Below are positions 25,761 to 35,321 of a stretch of DNA of 64,000 nucleotides, piece after piece (the first letter of the stretch is position 1; every line of letters starts with the position of its first letter). Source of the DNA: CAYRHJ01 sp964424105 (GTDB lineage: Bacteria; Planctomycetota; Phycisphaerae; UBA1845); the NCBI GenBank assembly GCA_964424105.1, contig CAYRHJ010000005.1:47300-111299 (forward strand), in the 5' to 3' direction. The position numbers and the translations under genes are program-made. Below the pieces are notes generated by a model that was not told the origin of the DNA, made no database searches, and was given only the letters and a program-made list of their open reading frames with translations.

Positions 25761-25826
25761 CATCCACCCATGCCCACCGCTTCCTGACGGGCGCGGCTCG
25801 TGAAGATGTGCTTCGCGGATGGTTGG

Positions 25827-25950
25827 GGACCGCTCGCTTTGCGCTCGCGGCTCGTAATAGAATGCGATTCCTTTCGGACCGCTCGCTTTGCGCTCGCGGC
25901 TCGTAATAGAATGCGATTTCTTTCGGACCGCTGACGGTCACGGCTCTGTT
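25827..25950. repeat. 49-bp tandem units of GACCGCTCGC...GCGGCTCG
   Basis: Two complete 49-bp units (25827-25875 and 25876-25924) each end in TAATAGAATGCGATT(C/T)CTTTC. A partial third unit (25925-25950) switches to the GACGGTC version of the repeat, so both sub-types sit in one array. Confidence 0.88.
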
Positions 25951-26103
25951 AAGATGCAAACAGCATGACGCATTGCACTTGACGCCGTGCCTTCAAAGCG
26001 CCATCCGCCGGTCGATTCAATCGGCAAGACCAGCGACTGCGGGCGCTTGGCCTTTACGTCACCATTCGCCGAATGGGCCTGTGTGCGGCTATAGTATTGT
26101 TCC

Positions 26104-26637
26104 ATGTCACGGGAGTTGCCGCCAGCGTCAGGAGAGTTGCCGACCGCGCCACGGGAGTTGCCGACCGCGTCACGAGACTCGCCATCCGCACCCTTGCCAG
26201 TCGGGCATTGTTCCCATTGTGGATACGACCAACGCGGCCTGCCCGCAGGCTCCGTCTGCCCGGAGTGCAGTCATGCGTTTGTGCCGGGCCAGGATGTGCA
26301 CGAAATCAACCGCTGGGCGGACCATGCCCTGTTGCGATTGTGGGCCGTCGCGGTTTTGCAGGTGATCGCGATGTTCAGCCTGGTGATGTGCTTCCTGGCA
26401 GCGCGGCAGACGGTTCCGGGCGGCATCATGCTGGCGATGATCAGCGCCGTCTATTCGATCTCCGCTTGTCTATGGTATGGCGCAACGGCGACGGCTTTCG
26501 CCTATCGTGCGATGCGTCCGGTCTTGAAGAATCTCACTCAGCCAAGACGCGAACGACTGGTTCGCTGGATGATTATCGATGGGGTCCTGACGATCATTCC
26601 GATCGGTCTATTCGTGCGGATGATAGGCTACATATAG
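26104..26637 (+). CDS. Zinc-ribbon membrane protein
   Basis: A 177-residue frame. The first 28 residues are an in-frame 21-bp minisatellite (SRELPPA-like heptads). Next is a zinc ribbon, HCSHCGYDQRGLPAGSVCPE followed by CSHAF, with two CxxC pairs. This CxxCGYDxRG...CPEC knuckle is a recurrent start of planctomycete membrane proteins. Then three to four hydrophobic segments follow (LLRLWAVAVLQVIAMFSLV, GIMLAMISAVYSISACLWY, WMIIDGVLTIIPIGLFV). The function is unknown. The true start could lie within or after the repeat, since no good ribosome site precedes ATG 26104. Confidence 0.7.
   Translation: MSRELPPASGELPTAPRELPTASRDSPSAPLPVGHCSHCGYDQRGLPAGSVCPECSHAFVPGQDVHEINRWADHALLRLWAVAVLQVIAMFSLVMCFLAARQTVPGGIMLAMISAVYSISACLWYGATATAFAYRAMRPVLKNLTQPRRERLVRWMIIDGVLTIIPIGLFVRMIGYI
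26107..26190 (+). repeat. Four 21-bp in-frame tandem units
   Basis: Units of the form TCACGGGAGTTGCCGCCAGCG occur four times from 26107, the last diverged. Each encodes seven residues, so unit gain or loss keeps the frame. Confidence 0.85.
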
Positions 26638-26760
26638 CGAAGGACGTGCATGACGACTCTCCGAAGCCGCGCGGGTGGATCAGACGGCTTGCGTTGATCC
26701 CGCGGACTTCGCCTTGATGGTCGCGGTTGGGATACGATGCAAACATCGCGAACGACTCCG

Positions 26761-27240
26761 CTAGGTCGGTGAACCGGTCGTCAGCGCGGATTGGTGCAGC
26801 ATCTTCAACACGCCGGACAGCAGGATGATGACCACAGCCAACAGCACCTGCACATTCAACCACTTCCCGGCGTTTTGCCGCAGCGCTTCGAAGCCGGGCT
26901 TGGTGCTTGTCAAGGCGATGCCGAAAAAGAACACGACCATGGCCAACAAGACCTTCACGCCGAAGATGGGGTGATACGGCACAGGCGGGACCTTGTCGTT
27001 CAAACTCACGGCAAAATTGAACGCGCCCGTAACGATCAACAGCGTGATGGCCACGTGCACCACCATTTTCCACCGGCGAACAATTTCGCCGCGCAGCGAG
27101 GCATGATGTTCCGCGGTCAACGCGGTCTTGGCTGCGGGCAGCAAGGCGATCATGGTGAACGCAGCCCCGCCCACCAGCAGCGCCATCGACAGAATATGCA
27201 ACCAACGGCTCGCCCAGGAAAGCAACGCTAACACGTCCAT
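26761..27240 (-). CDS. CopD-like four-helix membrane protein
   Basis: A 159-residue protein with four hydrophobic helices (WLHILSMALLVGGAAFTMIAL, then VVHVAITLLIVTGAFNFAV, VKVLLAMVVFFFGIALT and LNVQVLLAVVIILLSGVL). The His residues in helix 1 and at VVHVAIT, plus the loop YHPIFGVKVLLAM, match CopD-type and related haem- or copper-associated membrane proteins. Its role is not certain. GGGAG lies 6 bases before ATG 27240; a TTG at 27252 is the outer limit. It follows acs by about 30 bases on the same strand, so the two may be co-transcribed, though they have no obvious functional link. Confidence 0.7.
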   Translation of the reverse strand: MDVLALLSWASRWLHILSMALLVGGAAFTMIALLPAAKTALTAEHHASLRGEIVRRWKMVVHVAITLLIVTGAFNFAVSLNDKVPPVPYHPIFGVKVLLAMVVFFFGIALTSTKPGFEALRQNAGKWLNVQVLLAVVIILLSGVLKMLHQSALTTGSPT

Positions 27241-27269
27241 GTCTGCTCCCAACTCAACTGGTTCATTCG

Positions 27270-29225
27270 CTAGCCTTCGTCCGATTGCCGAAGCGACGCG
27301 ATGACGGCGAAGTCCTCCAACGTCGTCGTATCGCCCTTGACCTCGCCCGTCGAAGCCAATTCTTTCAGCAACCGGCGCATGATCTTACCCGACCGCGTCT
27401 TGGGCAGGGAGTCAGTGAACCGAATCTGATCCGGCTTGGCGATGGCACCGATCTCCTTGGTCACGTGCTTCAGCAACGCCGCCTTCAATTCCTCCGTCGG
27501 CTGCTGACCGGTCTTCAGGGCCACGAACGCCGCCAAACCTTGTCCCTTTATTTCATGGGGGATGCCCACGACGGCCGCTTCCGCGACGGCGGCGTGTGAC
27601 ACCAGCGCCGACTCCACCTCGGCTGTTCCGATGCGATGGCCCGAAACGTTGATCACGTCGTCCACTCGCCCCATCAGCCAGTAATCGCCGTCTTTGTCCC
27701 GGCGGCACGCGTCGGCGGTGAAATACACGCCCGGGACTTGTGTCCAATACTGGCTCTTGTACCGCTCCATGTCGCCGTAAATGCCGCGAAGCATCGCAGG
27801 CCAGGGCTTGCGGATCACCAGAAAACCGCCCGTGTTCGCGGGCTGCTCCTGCCCGCCGGAATCGACCACGGCTACATCGATGCCGAAAAACGGTTTGGTG
27901 GCGCAGCCGGGCTTCAGCGTCGTGCATCCCGGCAGCGGCAGGATCATGGCACCGCCCGTTTCCGTCTGCCACCAGGTATCCACAATCGGACAGCGTTTTC
28001 CGCCTATCGTTTCGTAGTACCACATCCAGGCTTCGGGGTTGATCGGCTCACCCACCGTACCCAGCAATCGCAGACTCGACAGGTCGCTCCTGGCGGGAAT
28101 CTCCGACCCCTGCCGCATGAATGCCCGGATGGCCGTCGGGGCTGTGTAGAAAATCGTCGCTCGATGTTTTTCGACGATCTGCCAGAAACGCCCCCAATCG
28201 GGGTGATTGGGCGCGCCTTCGTACATCAACACGGTCACGCCGTTCTGCAACGGCCCATACGTAATGTAGCTGTGCCCGGTGACCCAACCGATGTCGGCGG
28301 TGCACCAATACACGTCATCGGGTTTCAGGTCGAACATCAACTTGGCTGTGTAGGCGGTGTAGACCATGTATCCGCCGGTGGTGTGCATGATGCCCTTGGG
28401 TTTTCCCGTCGTCCCGGACGTGTACAAAATGAACAGCAGGTCTTCGCTGTCACACGCCACCGGGCTGCATGTGTCGGATTCGGCTTCGACGAGTTCATGC
28501 CACCAATGATCCTTGGCCTCGTTCCAGTTCACCTTGTTTTCACAACGCTTCAGGACGATCACCCCGCCGACCGTGGGGCATTGTTTGACGGCTTCATCGA
28601 CGTTGTCTTTCAACGGAACGACGGACCCGCGCCGCCAGCTTCCGTCCGCGGTGATGATGACCTTGCTTTGCGAGTCGTGGACCCGATCGGCGATGGCCGT
28701 CGCACTGAACCCGCCGAATATGATGCTGTGCGGAGCGCCGATGCGCGCACAAGCCAACATCGCCACGGTCAGCTCCGGCACCATGGGCATGTAGATCGTG
28801 ACCACCTCGCCCTTCTTGACGCCGATGCGTTTGAGCGCGTTGGCCAATCGGCAGACCTCCGATCGCAATTCCCCGTACGTCAGTCTGCGGACGTCGCCAG
28901 GCTCACCTTCCCACAGGAGGGCTACATGGTCGCGCCGGCCACGCTCGATTTGCAGATCGAGACAGTTGTAGGAAACATTGGTCTGACCCCCCACAAACCA
29001 CTTCGCGAAGGGCGGGTTCCATTCCAACACTTTCTGGAACGGCTTGTACCAGTGAAATTCTTTCGCCACCTCCCGCCAAAAACCCTCGGGGTCATCGATG
29101 GACCGCTTGTATAGCCGTTGATATTCCTGGGGATCTCCCAAATGGGCGTTGGCTGAAAACGAGGCTGGGGGTGGAAAACGCCGCGTTTCGACCATCGTTG
29201 ACTGAATGCCCTGCGTGTCGCTCAT
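27270..29225 (-). CDS. acs: Acetyl-CoA synthetase
   Basis: A protein of 651 residues, the normal Acs length. Motifs in order are NVSYNCLDLQ, IIFGGFSATAIADRV, LFILYTSGTTGKPKGIMHTT (AMP-binding P-loop), IGWVTGHSYITYGPL, VDTWWQTETGG (Trp of the acetate pocket), YWLMGRVDDVINVSGHRI (hinge) and KTRSGKIMRRLL (catalytic Lys, which Pat-type acetylation usually controls). The enzyme activates acetate to acetyl-AMP, then acetyl-CoA, in the cytoplasm. ATG 29225 has GGAG at good spacing; the longer frame from 29264 adds a basic stretch unlike Acs. It is followed by the CopD-like gene. Confidence 0.97.
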   Translation of the reverse strand: MSDTQGIQSTMVETRRFPPPASFSANAHLGDPQEYQRLYKRSIDDPEGFWREVAKEFHWYKPFQKVLEWNPPFAKWFVGGQTNVSYNCLDLQIERGRRDHVALLWEGEPGDVRRLTYGELRSEVCRLANALKRIGVKKGEVVTIYMPMVPELTVAMLACARIGAPHSIIFGGFSATAIADRVHDSQSKVIITADGSWRRGSVVPLKDNVDEAVKQCPTVGGVIVLKRCENKVNWNEAKDHWWHELVEAESDTCSPVACDSEDLLFILYTSGTTGKPKGIMHTTGGYMVYTAYTAKLMFDLKPDDVYWCTADIGWVTGHSYITYGPLQNGVTVLMYEGAPNHPDWGRFWQIVEKHRATIFYTAPTAIRAFMRQGSEIPARSDLSSLRLLGTVGEPINPEAWMWYYETIGGKRCPIVDTWWQTETGGAMILPLPGCTTLKPGCATKPFFGIDVAVVDSGGQEQPANTGGFLVIRKPWPAMLRGIYGDMERYKSQYWTQVPGVYFTADACRRDKDGDYWLMGRVDDVINVSGHRIGTAEVESALVSHAAVAEAAVVGIPHEIKGQGLAAFVALKTGQQPTEELKAALLKHVTKEIGAIAKPDQIRFTDSLPKTRSGKIMRRLLKELASTGEVKGDTTTLEDFAVIASLRQSDEG

Positions 29226-29366
29226 GGGTCGTCTCCTTGATCGCTCGACGCGATCGCCGCACACGGGTGAACTCCAATGACCATCAGACCGTGCAGTCTA
29301 CATCACCAGCGCTCATTCTCAACCTCGCCGAAACGGGACTGACATTTTAGGTATCTCGATTCGTCA

Positions 29367-30653
29367 TTATTTCTTCAGCAAACCGACCAGTTCATTCACC
29401 GTCGTTTCGGTCGCACCTTGGCGCGATCGAACGACCTCTTGCGACGCGCGATCCGCTCGGGCCGTCAAGTCTGCGTCTCTGCAAAACATCGCCACCGCGT
29501 CAGCCAGCTCCGCCGCGCCGTTCACCGTTCGCAGTCCCCCGCCTCGTTTCAACGCTTCCACAGGCTCGCGAAAATTGTCCATATGCGGTCCGCACAACAC
29601 CGCCTTTCCCAACGCCGCCGCCTCCATCGGGTCCGAACCGCCCATCGGAACCAACGATCGCCCCACGAAGACCACCCGGGCCAGCGAATAAAACTTCCGC
29701 AACTCTCCCATCGTGTCTCCCAACACAATCGCACGTTCATCCCCGCCAGCCGACTCTCCGTCGTCGGGATGATGGCTACGCCGCAGGCATCCGTACGACC
29801 GATCGGCGATCAGCCGAGCCACCTCGTCGAACCGTTCAGGCTTGCGGGGCACAATCACCAATCGTGCAGCCAACCCATCCGCGATCAATCGATCGTACGC
29901 ATCCAACACCTTGCACTCCTCGCCCGGTCCGGTGCTGCCGCATACCCAAACAGGGTGACGATCGCCAAGCCCCAACGCACGGGCCAGCCGCTCGACTCCC
30001 TCCACCTTGGAACCCAAATCGGCCGTATCCCATTTCATCGAACCGGTGATGGCGATGCGACCTTCCGGAACTCCAAGCCCCTGAAATCGCCGGGCGATGT
30101 CCGCGTCCTGCGCGCCGACCCATGCCAATCGGCCAAACATCCGCGGCGTGATGATCCCCAACTTGCCCAATCGCGACGCGCTGCGTTGCGTCAATCGACC
30201 GTTGGCCACCACAACCGCCACTCCGCACTTAGAAGCCTGCTCCATCAGATTGGGCCAAACCTCCAACTCCATCAACACGATCAGTTCCGCGCGCAAAACA
30301 CGCAGCACGCGGCGTGCCACCCAATGAAAATCCAGCGGGAATCTGAAAACTCGATCCCTGCCAAACAGTTCGACCGCGCGCGCGAATCCCGTGTCGGTTG
30401 TCGAGGATACAACCACGTCATATTCTGGCATCCGCCGTTGCAGCGACTCCACCAGGCTACGCGACGCGTTCACCTCGCCCAGCGATACGCCGTGAACCCA
30501 TAGCCGGCCTCGACCCGTGAACGGAATCGCAATACGACCGAATCGTTCCGCCCACCCGCGGCGATTCTTCTTCTGAAAAACCATTTGGTAGGCCAACACG
30601 GGCAGGTACAAGAAACCCGCCACCGCGTAGGTCATGTTCAGAATCCACGCCAT
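29367..30653 (-). CDS. waaA: Kdo transferase WaaA
   Basis: A protein of 428 residues. The N-terminus is a membrane anchor (MTYAVAGFLYLPVLAYQMVF). Family motifs are RLWVHGVSLGEVNASRSLVE (catalytic Glu), VVSSTTDTGFARA, FPLDFHWVARRVL, LIVLMELEVWPNL, VVANGRLTQRSA, ITGSMKWDTA, VWVCGSTGPGEE and the acceptor-site MGELRKFYSLARVVFVGRSL then PMGGSDPMEAAALG. The enzyme adds Kdo from CMP-Kdo to lipid A precursor on the inner face of the cytoplasmic membrane, implying a lipopolysaccharide outer membrane. It reads ahead of acs on the same strand with a 140-base gap. Confidence 0.93.
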   Translation of the reverse strand: MAWILNMTYAVAGFLYLPVLAYQMVFQKKNRRGWAERFGRIAIPFTGRGRLWVHGVSLGEVNASRSLVESLQRRMPEYDVVVSSTTDTGFARAVELFGRDRVFRFPLDFHWVARRVLRVLRAELIVLMELEVWPNLMEQASKCGVAVVVANGRLTQRSASRLGKLGIITPRMFGRLAWVGAQDADIARRFQGLGVPEGRIAITGSMKWDTADLGSKVEGVERLARALGLGDRHPVWVCGSTGPGEECKVLDAYDRLIADGLAARLVIVPRKPERFDEVARLIADRSYGCLRRSHHPDDGESAGGDERAIVLGDTMGELRKFYSLARVVFVGRSLVPMGGSDPMEAAALGKAVLCGPHMDNFREPVEALKRGGGLRTVNGAAELADAVAMFCRDADLTARADRASQEVVRSRQGATETTVNELVGLLKK

Positions 30654-30780
30654 GGCAGGGATGGTAGGCGCGCCGGTCGCAGGCCACAACAAGGCCGGGC
30701 GTGCAGTACGGATCGTCAGATGTGGATCGGGCGTTATCCGCGCTCCAATCGTGCGGTGGGGCTATCCGGCAGATTCCGCG

Positions 30781-31401
30781 CTAACCGCCAAGCTCGGCGA
30801 TCAGTTTCCGCTTTTCCAACATTTCCAACAGGATGATCGTCGCCTCCTGCGGCGTCTGTCGATCACCGCGAATCACCAACTCGGCATTCAACGGCTCTTC
30901 GTAGGGATCGTCGATGCCCGTAAACCCCTTCAACTCGCCGGCCCGGGCCTTCTTGTACAATCCCTTCGGGTCGCGCACTTCGCACGTGGCGATCGGCGTG
31001 TTCACGTAAACTTCGATGAAACGATCATTGCCGACGATCTCGCGAGCGGCGTCGCGATCCGCGCGATAGGGGCTGATGAAAGACGTGCAGGTCAACACAC
31101 CCGCATCAACGAAAAGCTTGCCCACCTCTGAAATCCGCCGGATGTTCTCCTGTCGATCTTCCGCGCTGAACCCCAGGTTCTTGTTCAAACCGAAGCGCAC
31201 GTTGTCGCCGTCCAATACGTACGCCAAATGTCCGCGCTCCACCAGGGCGTGCTCCAGCGTGTAGGCGATGGTGCTCTTGCCCGACGCGCTAAGCCCCGTG
31301 AACCAGATCAACGCCCCTTTTTGTTTCAGAAGGGCTTCGCGCGTTTCCCGCGTGACGTGCCCTTCATGCCAGGTGATGTTCGTCGCCTTAATCTGTGCCA
31401 A
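30781..31401 (-). CDS. cysC: Adenylylsulfate kinase
   Basis: A protein of about 206 residues. The P-loop is WFTGLSASGKSTIAY. Family motifs are YVLDGDNVRFGLNKNLGFS, DRQENIRRISEVGKLF, FISPYRADRD and EVYVNTPIATCEVRDPKGLY, then KKARAGELKGFTGIDDPYE. The enzyme phosphorylates APS to PAPS. I chose TTG 31401 because GGGAGGG lies 6 bases before it; other in-frame TTG codons lie at 31407 and 31416 and no ATG is near. No sulfate adenylyltransferase is next to it. PAPS could serve sulfation of surface glycans, but this is inference. Confidence 0.92.
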   Translation of the reverse strand: MAQIKATNITWHEGHVTRETREALLKQKGALIWFTGLSASGKSTIAYTLEHALVERGHLAYVLDGDNVRFGLNKNLGFSAEDRQENIRRISEVGKLFVDAGVLTCTSFISPYRADRDAAREIVGNDRFIEVYVNTPIATCEVRDPKGLYKKARAGELKGFTGIDDPYEEPLNAELVIRGDRQTPQEATIILLEMLEKRKLIAELGG

Positions 31402-31547
31402 TGCCAACCCTCCCAATCAACCTTCTATCCTTCTCGCCCAACAACACAACGCTATTACCGCAAATCTCAGCCCCGTTCTGTTGTAGTCGTAGCGAAGCAA
31501 TCACACAACAGGCCGGCGCCACCCCACGACGCCGGTGGCACATTGCA

Positions 31548-34500
31548 CTAACTCAACCTCTCAATCAACCACTCTCTCGCCCGTCCGACCGCACGATCGA
31601 CGCCCGTTGGATCGGTGCCGCCGCCTTGGGCCATGTCAGGTCGACCGCCTCCCCGACCGCCCACCAGCGGGGCGATCTCCTTAATCAGGTCGCCGGCCTT
31701 GACCCCTCGATCGACCACGTCACGCGTCATCCCCGCGATCAACGTCACCTTCTCCCCATCATGATTGGCCAACAGAACCGCCGACGATGCCGTCTTCTGC
31801 CGGAACCAGTCGATGGCCCCCCGCAAGGCGTCCGCCGGCCCGTTGGGCACCGCGCCGACGATGATCTTCGTGTCACCCGCAGCCCAGGCCGACTCCAACA
31901 GGTTGGCCGCCGCCGTCAGAACATCCGCCGCCGCGACGCCGGCCTGCAACTTGCCGTGCTGCTTGGCGATCTCCTGCAACTCACCCAGCACACTCCGCAG
32001 CCTGCCTGACTCGCGCACCGGAACGATCGAGTCAGCCAATTCCTTTTGCAACTCCGCCACGCCGCCAGCCACCTCCTCCGCCGGGGCGTTTCGCAACGCG
32101 TCCGCTCGTTCGAGCAACCTTCGACCGGCCTCTTCCGCTTTGCGGGCTGCATCGCCTGTTACGCCCACCACGCGACGAACACCCTTCGCCACCGCCTCCT
32201 CCGACACGATGACGAACCGCTCGGCCTCAGCCATGTTCTTCACGTGTGTCCCGCCGCAGAACTCCACGGAATATTTCATCCATTCATCGTTGTCCGGATC
32301 AGCCAGCAGGTCCTCCACGGGCACGCCGATAGATACGACGCGGACGACATCCGGGTACTTCTCTCCGAACACCGCCCGCAACCCCTTGATCTTCTGGGCA
32401 TCAGCCAGCTTGCAGTCGTTCTTCGTGAACACGCCCAGCTTGGCCTCAATCCGCTCATTGACCAGCGACTCGATGCGGTTCAGTTCATCGTCGCTGACCG
32501 GCTTGGGATGTGAAAAATCAAACCGCGTTTTCTCCGGATCGACGAGCGAACCCTTCTGCTGCACGTGCTCGCCCAACACCTCCCGCAACGCCCAGTTCAG
32601 AACGTGCGTGGACGTGTGGTTTCTCATGGTGGGCTCACGGTGAGAGCCATCGACAAACGCGCGACACGGCGCTCCGGAGGGACCGCCAGTTGAGCCGGCT
32701 GAGGGTAGCGGTATCTTCAACTGTCCCCTAACACAATGACCACGATGTAAGATCGTTTCGCTTGCCTTGAGCGTTTCGACGACTGCAAACTCCCAACTTA
32801 AATCGCTGGCCAGAATTGATCCCTTATCCCCAATTTGGCCGCCTCGTTCCGGATAGAATGGGGTTTCGCGTAGAATAACCCACGCGTCTTGATCTATCGA
32901 CAGTTTATCTGTTTCAGCGAACTCGCCATGTTGGTCTCGAACAATTAGTGTGGTTATTGATGTTTCAATGTCTAACGAATCATATCCTACAAATTGCGAT
33001 TTCCCGCGGACGTGTTCCACCATTTCGAAAAAGAAACTCAAGTGCTCATTCCGAACTTGCCCACCTCGCGCTAAGCTGCGCGCCTGATTCATCAATTGCT
33101 CATAGCCTTCCGTATCCACCCATAAGTCTTGCTCATGGGCTATGAGTTCCGTTAGGTCAATCGGAAACCCGTATGTGTCATGCAACGTAAATGCTACGCG
33201 TGCAGGTACGACGGTCGGATCCTCAATGATCGCGTCAAGTACTTCATCGGTAATTAACGTACCTAAGCGCCCCATCTCGAGGATTTCCTCGTATGCTTGA
33301 TGTGGCGGTGAAAGGTTATCCCAATCTCCGCTCGTTATAACGCAAACGTCACTTTGTTTGGCGTAAGTGGTCTTGATAAACGCTCGAAGATACCTCTTGT
33401 TGAACGTCGGACTCTTCCCGTACGCTGCTGTGTGACGGCATGCGAGACACATTGTATTCGCTAGGCGTATTCCACGATCCAACGTTTTCAAGAACGACGC
33501 CTCCTCATCCCGCAACACTTCCACCACACGCTCGACGTTCTTCCCGCCGTGGGCCGTGCGTAATTCGGAAAACACGTCACCCATCTGCCCAACGATCGCC
33601 GGCACCAGGTCACACATGAAGGGTTCATGCATGTCAAAATACTGCCGCCCATATCGAACGGCCCGGCGCAGAATGCGACGCAGCACGTACCCCCGCCCTT
33701 CGTTGGACGGGTAGGCGCCGTCGGTCAGGGCGAATACCAGGCAGCGCACGTGATCGGCGATGACGCGATAGGCTACGTCGATCATCACCTGCCCCTCGGC
33801 AGGCGGAGCCTGCCTGTTGTCGACGTCATCCGCACCCCCGCGGTCGCGGGTAGGAAGAATGACGTCGCGGGTCGGTGCAGTCGTATCGCGGGTCGCCATT
33901 GCAGGTAGCGTGCCCTTGTATTCAGACGCACGGCACCGTTTCTGAATGGCATCGAACAACGGCCTGAACACGTCGGTGTCGTAGTTGCTGTTCTTGCGAT
34001 TCAGGACCGCGCAAAGTCGCTCGAACCCCATCCCTGTATCAACGTGCTTTTCGGGCAGCGGCGACAGCTTGCCGTCGGAACCCCGGTTGAACTGAATGAA
34101 CACCAGGTTCCACAACTCCATCACCCGCGGATCGCCCGCGTTCACCAGCGATCCGCCGCTCTTGTCCGGCGTCAAGTCGATATGAATCTCGCTGCAAGGT
34201 CCGCAAGGCCCCGTATCCCCCATCTCCCAGAAATTGTCCTTCTTATTGCCGGGGTGAATATGCTGCGGCTTGATATCCGTCACCGTCCGCCAAAGCTTGG
34301 CCGCCTCCTCGTCCGGCTCCAGACCCTCAGCCGCGTCCCCCTCGAAAAACGTCGCGTGCAGCCGATCCTTCTCGATCCCCCAGACGCCCGTCAACAGCTC
34401 CCACGCCCAGGCGATGGCCTCCTTCTTGAAATAATCTCCGAACGACCAGTTCCCCAGCATTTCGAAGAACGTGTGGTGATACGTGTCCTGTCCCACGTCG

Positions 34501-34733
34501 TCCAGGTCGTTGTGCTTGCCGCCCGCGCGGATGCACTTCTGCGAGTTGGCAACCCGGCGATGCTCGGGCGTCTTCCTGCCTAAAAAATACGGCTTGAACT
34601 GGTTCATCCCCGCGTTGGTGAACATCAGCGTGGGATCGTCGTGCGGCACGACCGGCGACGACGGCACGTAAACGTGGCCCTTCTTCTCGAAAAACTCGAT
34701 GAACTGCCGCCGGATGTCTTGTGATGCAAACAT
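31548..34733 (-). CDS. alaS: Alanyl-tRNA synthetase, unusually long and mosaic
   Basis: A protein of 1061 residues against the usual 870-900. The catalytic domain starts DIRRQFIEFFEKKGH, then LMFTNAGMNQFKPYFLG and GDTGPCGPCSEIH. The editing domain has HTSTHVLNWALREVLG and CGGTH; the C-terminal domain ends GGGRGGGRPDMAQGGG-like. Two insertions explain the length. Residues about 272-314 are a low-complexity (A/P)TRD and QAPPAEG stretch. Residues about 425-500 replace the usual short link before LHDTYGFPIDLT. Bases about 32700-33480 are clearly AT-richer than the flanks. The frame is intact, and key aminoacylation and editing residues are present, so the enzyme is probably active. Confidence 0.93.
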   Translation of the reverse strand: MFASQDIRRQFIEFFEKKGHVYVPSSPVVPHDDPTLMFTNAGMNQFKPYFLGRKTPEHRRVANSQKCIRAGGKHNDLDDVGQDTYHHTFFEMLGNWSFGDYFKKEAIAWAWELLTGVWGIEKDRLHATFFEGDAAEGLEPDEEAAKLWRTVTDIKPQHIHPGNKKDNFWEMGDTGPCGPCSEIHIDLTPDKSGGSLVNAGDPRVMELWNLVFIQFNRGSDGKLSPLPEKHVDTGMGFERLCAVLNRKNSNYDTDVFRPLFDAIQKRCRASEYKGTLPAMATRDTTAPTRDVILPTRDRGGADDVDNRQAPPAEGQVMIDVAYRVIADHVRCLVFALTDGAYPSNEGRGYVLRRILRRAVRYGRQYFDMHEPFMCDLVPAIVGQMGDVFSELRTAHGGKNVERVVEVLRDEEASFLKTLDRGIRLANTMCLACRHTAAYGKSPTFNKRYLRAFIKTTYAKQSDVCVITSGDWDNLSPPHQAYEEILEMGRLGTLITDEVLDAIIEDPTVVPARVAFTLHDTYGFPIDLTELIAHEQDLWVDTEGYEQLMNQARSLARGGQVRNEHLSFFFEMVEHVRGKSQFVGYDSLDIETSITTLIVRDQHGEFAETDKLSIDQDAWVILRETPFYPERGGQIGDKGSILASDLSWEFAVVETLKASETILHRGHCVRGQLKIPLPSAGSTGGPSGAPCRAFVDGSHREPTMRNHTSTHVLNWALREVLGEHVQQKGSLVDPEKTRFDFSHPKPVSDDELNRIESLVNERIEAKLGVFTKNDCKLADAQKIKGLRAVFGEKYPDVVRVVSIGVPVEDLLADPDNDEWMKYSVEFCGGTHVKNMAEAERFVIVSEEAVAKGVRRVVGVTGDAARKAEEAGRRLLERADALRNAPAEEVAGGVAELQKELADSIVPVRESGRLRSVLGELQEIAKQHGKLQAGVAAADVLTAAANLLESAWAAGDTKIIVGAVPNGPADALRGAIDWFRQKTASSAVLLANHDGEKVTLIAGMTRDVVDRGVKAGDLIKEIAPLVGGRGGGRPDMAQGGGTDPTGVDRAVGRAREWLIERLS

Positions 34734-34979
34734 ATTGCCGCTCTCAAATTATTGCGACTGACGCATGGTACGAGGGCCGCGAAGACAAGGACGACCAAGT
34801 CGAATGCCACGATGTCATCGGCCGACCTTCAAATTAACCGCAATCCCCGCCGCGTCCAAGCCACGCAAGTTCCGCGTGACGTCCACTGCGAACGCGGGCG
34901 CGGGTCGGGCCGTCCGGCGAATCAACAATCGGCATGAAGGCGGCGGTGGCGATACGGTGATGTTGGCGGTGAACGTGGT

Positions 34980-35321
34980 TCAATCGAACGCGAATTTCGC
35001 GCCGATCTTGAATCCCGCGACGGTGCCCGTGCAATGCTGCACGCGAATGGGAATCCAGAATTCCGCGCCGCACGGTCGAATCTCGACGATCGTCCCGCGG
35101 GGGACGTTCACTTTGCACGTCAGACCGACGCCCTGATGACAAATGTCCCGGCCACGGGCGTTGTGAATCTGCCCCTGAAAGCGAATCTCGATCGGTTCAG
35201 CCCACGGCGCGTATCGGGGCACGATGCGCTTACCCAGATAGGTGTCCTCCTCGGCGTTCTCGCGAGCCTCTGTCACCCATTGCTTGATCAAGACCCGCTG
35301 TTCAAACGTTGTCTGCGACAT
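34980..35321 (-). CDS. PilZ-domain protein
   Basis: A 113-residue protein starting at ATG 35321; the longer frame to 35402 adds non-homologous basic residues. A PilZ-like fold is suggested by KRIVPRYAPWAEPIEIRF (RxxxR-type start), GRDICHQGVGLTCKV (the D/NxSxxG position with Cys for Ser) and a closing VAGFKIGAKFAF. PilZ domains bind cyclic di-GMP and change partner activity. The Ser-to-Cys change may weaken binding. The gene diverges from a second PilZ gene 400 bases away. Confidence 0.72.
   Translation of the reverse strand: MSQTTFEQRVLIKQWVTEARENAEEDTYLGKRIVPRYAPWAEPIEIRFQGQIHNARGRDICHQGVGLTCKVNVPRGTIVEIRPCGAEFWIPIRVQHCTGTVAGFKIGAKFAFD

Larger units (their letters stand above)
25566..26103. 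repeat. Repeat-filled gap
   Basis: No gene is seen. It contains the 120-bp expanded family C copy and the 49-bp tandem units described separately. The left flank of the 120-bp copy (GTGTATCAGAATTGGAATTA and on to TCTGAACC) is repeated, inverted, at about 47085-47125. Confidence 0.8.

Noticed and set aside
25827..25950. Tandem 49-bp units that could suggest a CRISPR array
   Set aside because: The units are contiguous without unique spacers, and the same sequence occurs singly elsewhere; no cas gene is near.
27636..29114. A 492-codon plus-strand frame opposite acs
   Set aside because: Antisense to a clear acetyl-CoA synthetase; no motif.
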